NCBI RefSeq assembly: GCF_024166365.1 | Contig: NC_064839.1 | Location: forward strand, 14,618,878 to 14,682,877 | Length of the DNA stretch: 64,000 nt | Reading direction: 5' to 3' | Origin: Elephas maximus indicus | Lineage: Eukaryota; Chordata; Mammalia; Proboscidea; Elephantidae | In this document: positions 61,000 to 64,000 of the stretch, in pieces | Layout of the letters: each line of letters begins with the position of its first letter | Position numbering within the stretch: position 1 is the first letter of the stretch | Position numbers and translations under genes: made by a program | Notes under the pieces: generated by a model | Told to the model about the DNA's origin: nothing | The model's input: only the letters and a program-made list of their open reading frames with translations | Database searches by the model: none

Positions 61000-63900
61000 A
61001 TGTAAGCAGTTTTTATTACTTTAATCCTTTGGGGCCTAAGCCTAGGACAGCGTGCAAATAGAGCTTCATGCGAAGCGCTTCTCTATGTATGGTGCGTGGT
61101 TGAGCTTCATGGCAGTTTATTCCTTAGTCACTGAAAGCAGCTAGAAGAGGCTTGGGTTCGTGACCTCCCGTGGCTACACAGGGTCTGCCTCTACTTAGGA
61201 AACCGGACAAGCCTGTTAAACTTGCTCTGGTGGGCTTGGATCCACTGACCTCTTTCCTACAGAAGACGGCTTTCCCCAGCCGGACCATGTGGCATGGAGG
61301 TGTGAGAAGAGCCACATGTCATTTAAACAGGCACTTTCTCCTTCGCTGGGGCTTATTTTTATCCCCGAACTAGACCAGAGTGTGTGATCCTTCTTTGGGG
61401 AGTGCTGGGGAATCCTCTTTGGTGCCCGTAATCTTGTCTATCCCCTTGTTTGCTTGCTGGCCAGTGGGAGCACTGGCTTTGGAGGGGGCTGCGGAGCTCA
61501 GTAACCCTGAGAGGGTGACAGTGGCATCACCAGCCGACAAGGCTTTGAGCCCGTCAGCTCTTGAGACTGGGTTAATATGTAACAGCTTTAACTTGGGATT
61601 TAAAAAGCTTTTTAAAAATAATAATCATTTAAAGAAACATCACAAAGCCACATCATGGACTCTCAAAGCTGTTTTTTTATAAAGGATATTTGGCCACGAA
61701 TTCATAGTGCCAATGGGTCAAACACAGTGGTTTTCACATGTATATGTACGTTACTAAATACACATCTGCATCTATTTTTTAAAAAAACAATCTTCTTGAA
61801 GGTGGTAGGTAGGTCGTAATGGAAGCTACTGGAACCGCAGGTGAAGGTAGAAGGTAAATGGCCCCTCTGTCTTTGGCCGGTAAATAAGGAAACGTAGAAA
61901 ATCCCCTGGGTACCGGGCAGGAATCTGCCTGAACAGGGCTGCCACCTCCCACCTGGGGTCTGCTGGGAGAGCGCCCTCTGTTGTATTCTTGGGGAAGTGA
62001 GACTGAGAAAACATTGATTTTTAGGTCTCCAACTGGTAATTTGGAGTACAATCCAGGTACTTTAGTTTGGCTGAAAACTGATGAGGATTTTTAAAATATA
62101 TTTTTACTCCAGAAAGGAGGAAGGGGGGCAGGAGAGGGAATTGGCAGTTTTTCCCAAGGAGCCCAAGCAAACAGCAACAGGCATGGGATCTGGGCCTGTC
62201 ATTCCTACAAGGCTAGGCCGTTTCCCACCCTCCCTCCTTTGCCCACTGCCACTCCTCAGCTGAAAGTATCCAGCATCGGGCAAAACATAGAACTTTTCTG
62301 TGTTTTTTGTGATAATTCTTTTAAAACACTTATAAGGTCTTAGGGTGAGTAAAAGTTTTATGACAAAATTACTAATAAAAGGATGTAAATCCAAACAGCG
62401 GCCACTTCAAATTCTTTGGCACCTGCCTACCCAGGGTACCTTTAGAGATGACATAGAAAGTTTTCTAACTCCTTTTTCCTCCTCCCACACACAACATAAC
62501 ATGCAGTCTCTCCCACCTCTCCAAAGTCTCATCTCTCTTAGATGTGAGGAGGCTGAAGGCATTTTGTGACCCAGTGTTAGAAAATAATCTCTAAAACCAA
62601 GCCCTAAAGGAATCCTGCTGTTCCTAAGATTTCTTATCAAGGTTGTTTTGGGTCATGAAAAAAAAAATTTTGTTCAACAGAACCTACTAGAGAGACAGTC
62701 CATCAGATGTTGTATAATCCATTCAGAGCAACTGGGGCAAACAAGTTTCTTTGTTACTGTTTCTACCCACTCTGCAGATCCCTGGGTATTTCCCTGTGCA
62801 ATCAAATGTATACTTGATTCTGAGGGTCCTCCTTCACTGAAATTAGTGATAAAATGTTGCAAAAAAAAAAAAAGCTGTTTTACAATAAACATCCATCCTA
62901 TGGACCTGTTAACCTAAATAGCTGTTTGCAATTGAAAATTTTAAACATTAGGGATATTTGGAGTTATAGCATTGCCTAATAGAACTTCTGCCTCATCCAG
63001 TCCACTACCCTCTAATGGCATCTCTGTTCTTGGTTCTATATGTAACCCAAGAGATTGCTTTCTGATACAAGCCTGATTCCATTTAAATGTTTATTATCAA
63101 AGTCATTAATTTTCTAAAAATATTAGGTCTGATCTGACACCATGACAAGTGATAGAAAAACAACAAAAATCCAAAATGTACAATATAGGGTGAGGTCAAG
63201 GTTAAAGTCTGTGGCAGAGAGCATCCACTTTTCCCAAATTAAAGATCCAAATTAAAGGATAGGTCTTTACTTCGAAACTTAAATGTCACTACAAATCTCC
63301 TGTTGTGTGAAATGAAATACGCATAAAGAGAAAACATCTCTAGGTTCTCTTTTGGGAAAGCACCACTACTTTTATCTGATATTGAAAGGACAAAAGCTTG
63401 GAATCTGAAGGCACTTCTCATGGGAACTTTGTTCTTCAGAAGTATGTGTTCTGAACTATAGTTATTAGTTTTAAAAATGTTTGTAGGAGGAAAAAATGCG
63501 TGGTAAATTCTGTTTTATGTGTTTTAAGATATTACGCTTTAATGCCACAAGGGAAAAATATCTTTGGAAATAAAATTAGAGCATACACTTGGTGATTTAC
63601 CTAAGGTTTACAATTAAGTACTCAAAGATGTGTGAGGTGAAATGAAAAAAAAGTAGTTTGGGTTGAAGAGATTTGAAGTTTGCATGAAGACCCTGATGAT
63701 GCTGTATTTTCCTTTTCAGTGCGATAGATGTTTAGCTACTTGATTCCTTTTCAGAATGTAGTTCTCTGTTCTGTAGTGAATGCTTTTTAGGGTGTGAACC
63801 CCAAAGGATGAGCCTGTGTCAGCTTGAGAAATACGCTGTAGGATTCACCTCTGCATTCCTTTGGGGAGTGCCTCCTGTCTCCAGATACCTCAGAGAAGTC

Positions 63901-64000
63901 ACTGACCTCCCTGTGCCTCACTGCCCTCATTTGTGAAATGGGGGGGTCCTTTATCTCATCACACTCAAAGGGCCCTTCTACAGCTGAACACATTTAACAG
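61000..64000. other. Region downstream of RGS9BP
   Basis: No second gene is seen. It may include a longer RGS9BP 3' UTR. A MIR-like stretch lies at about 63,880-63,960 (TCACTGACCTCCCTGTGCCT). AT content rises away from the CpG island. NUDT19, the neighbour I expect from human order, is not recognised. Confidence 0.6.

Overview
The window is mammalian nuclear DNA, almost certainly from an afrotherian and most likely an elephant or close relative. The evidence is the dense set of AfroSINE copies (a tRNA-derived 5' part and a 3' tail with a diagnostic ATGAGTCGGAATCGACTC-like core), a BovB/RTE-type LINE fragment that shares that tail, and several copies of one L1 3' UTR type that I associate with elephant L1s. 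No bacterial, CRISPR or viral gene cluster is present.

Two genes are recognisable, arranged head to head around one CpG island at about 57.8-60.6 kb. On the minus strand, ANKRD27 (Varp; VPS9-domain and ankyrin-repeat protein of endosomes) fills 58.9 kb down to the left edge. I could place 21 coding exons between 47,933 and 6,447. Their lengths add to 2,175 bases, that is codons 1-725 with no stop and consistent splice phases. They cover the N-terminal domain, the VPS9 Rab-GEF domain, the first ankyrin block, a serine-rich linker and both Cys-rich zinc-fingernail motifs. The second ankyrin block and C-terminus (roughly the last 325 residues in the human protein) lie beyond base 1. A non-coding first exon is inferred in the CpG island. 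On the plus strand, RGS9BP (R9AP, the photoreceptor membrane anchor of RGS9-1/G-beta-5) is an intact single-exon gene at 59,854-60,540. This pair matches what I recall of human chromosome 19q13.

Region by region: 1-6.1 kb is L1 sequence of at least two ages with SINE and RTE insertions; 6.4-18.1 kb holds the ankyrin-encoding exons; 18.1-31.0 kb is a large intron containing a degenerate, nearly full-length L1 (19.93-27.6 kb) with a 58-bp tandem array in its 5' region; 31.0-36.7 kb is the dense exon cluster encoding residues 72-372, interrupted by a 1.1-kb, 31-bp-unit minisatellite; 36.7-58.7 kb holds two further exons and long repeat-rich introns (AfroSINEs, L1 3' ends, MaLR LTRs, L2 and MIR fragments); 58-60.6 kb is the CpG island and RGS9BP; 60.6-64 kb is the RGS9BP 3' UTR and flank.

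The genes are conventional. I see no undescribed biological system. The unusual content is in the repeats: the minisatellite, the monomer array in the L1 5' region, a duplicated ORF2 start inside that L1, an internally deleted L1 near 2.06 kb, the SINE/RTE shared tail, and a small TA-flanked inverted-repeat element present twice.
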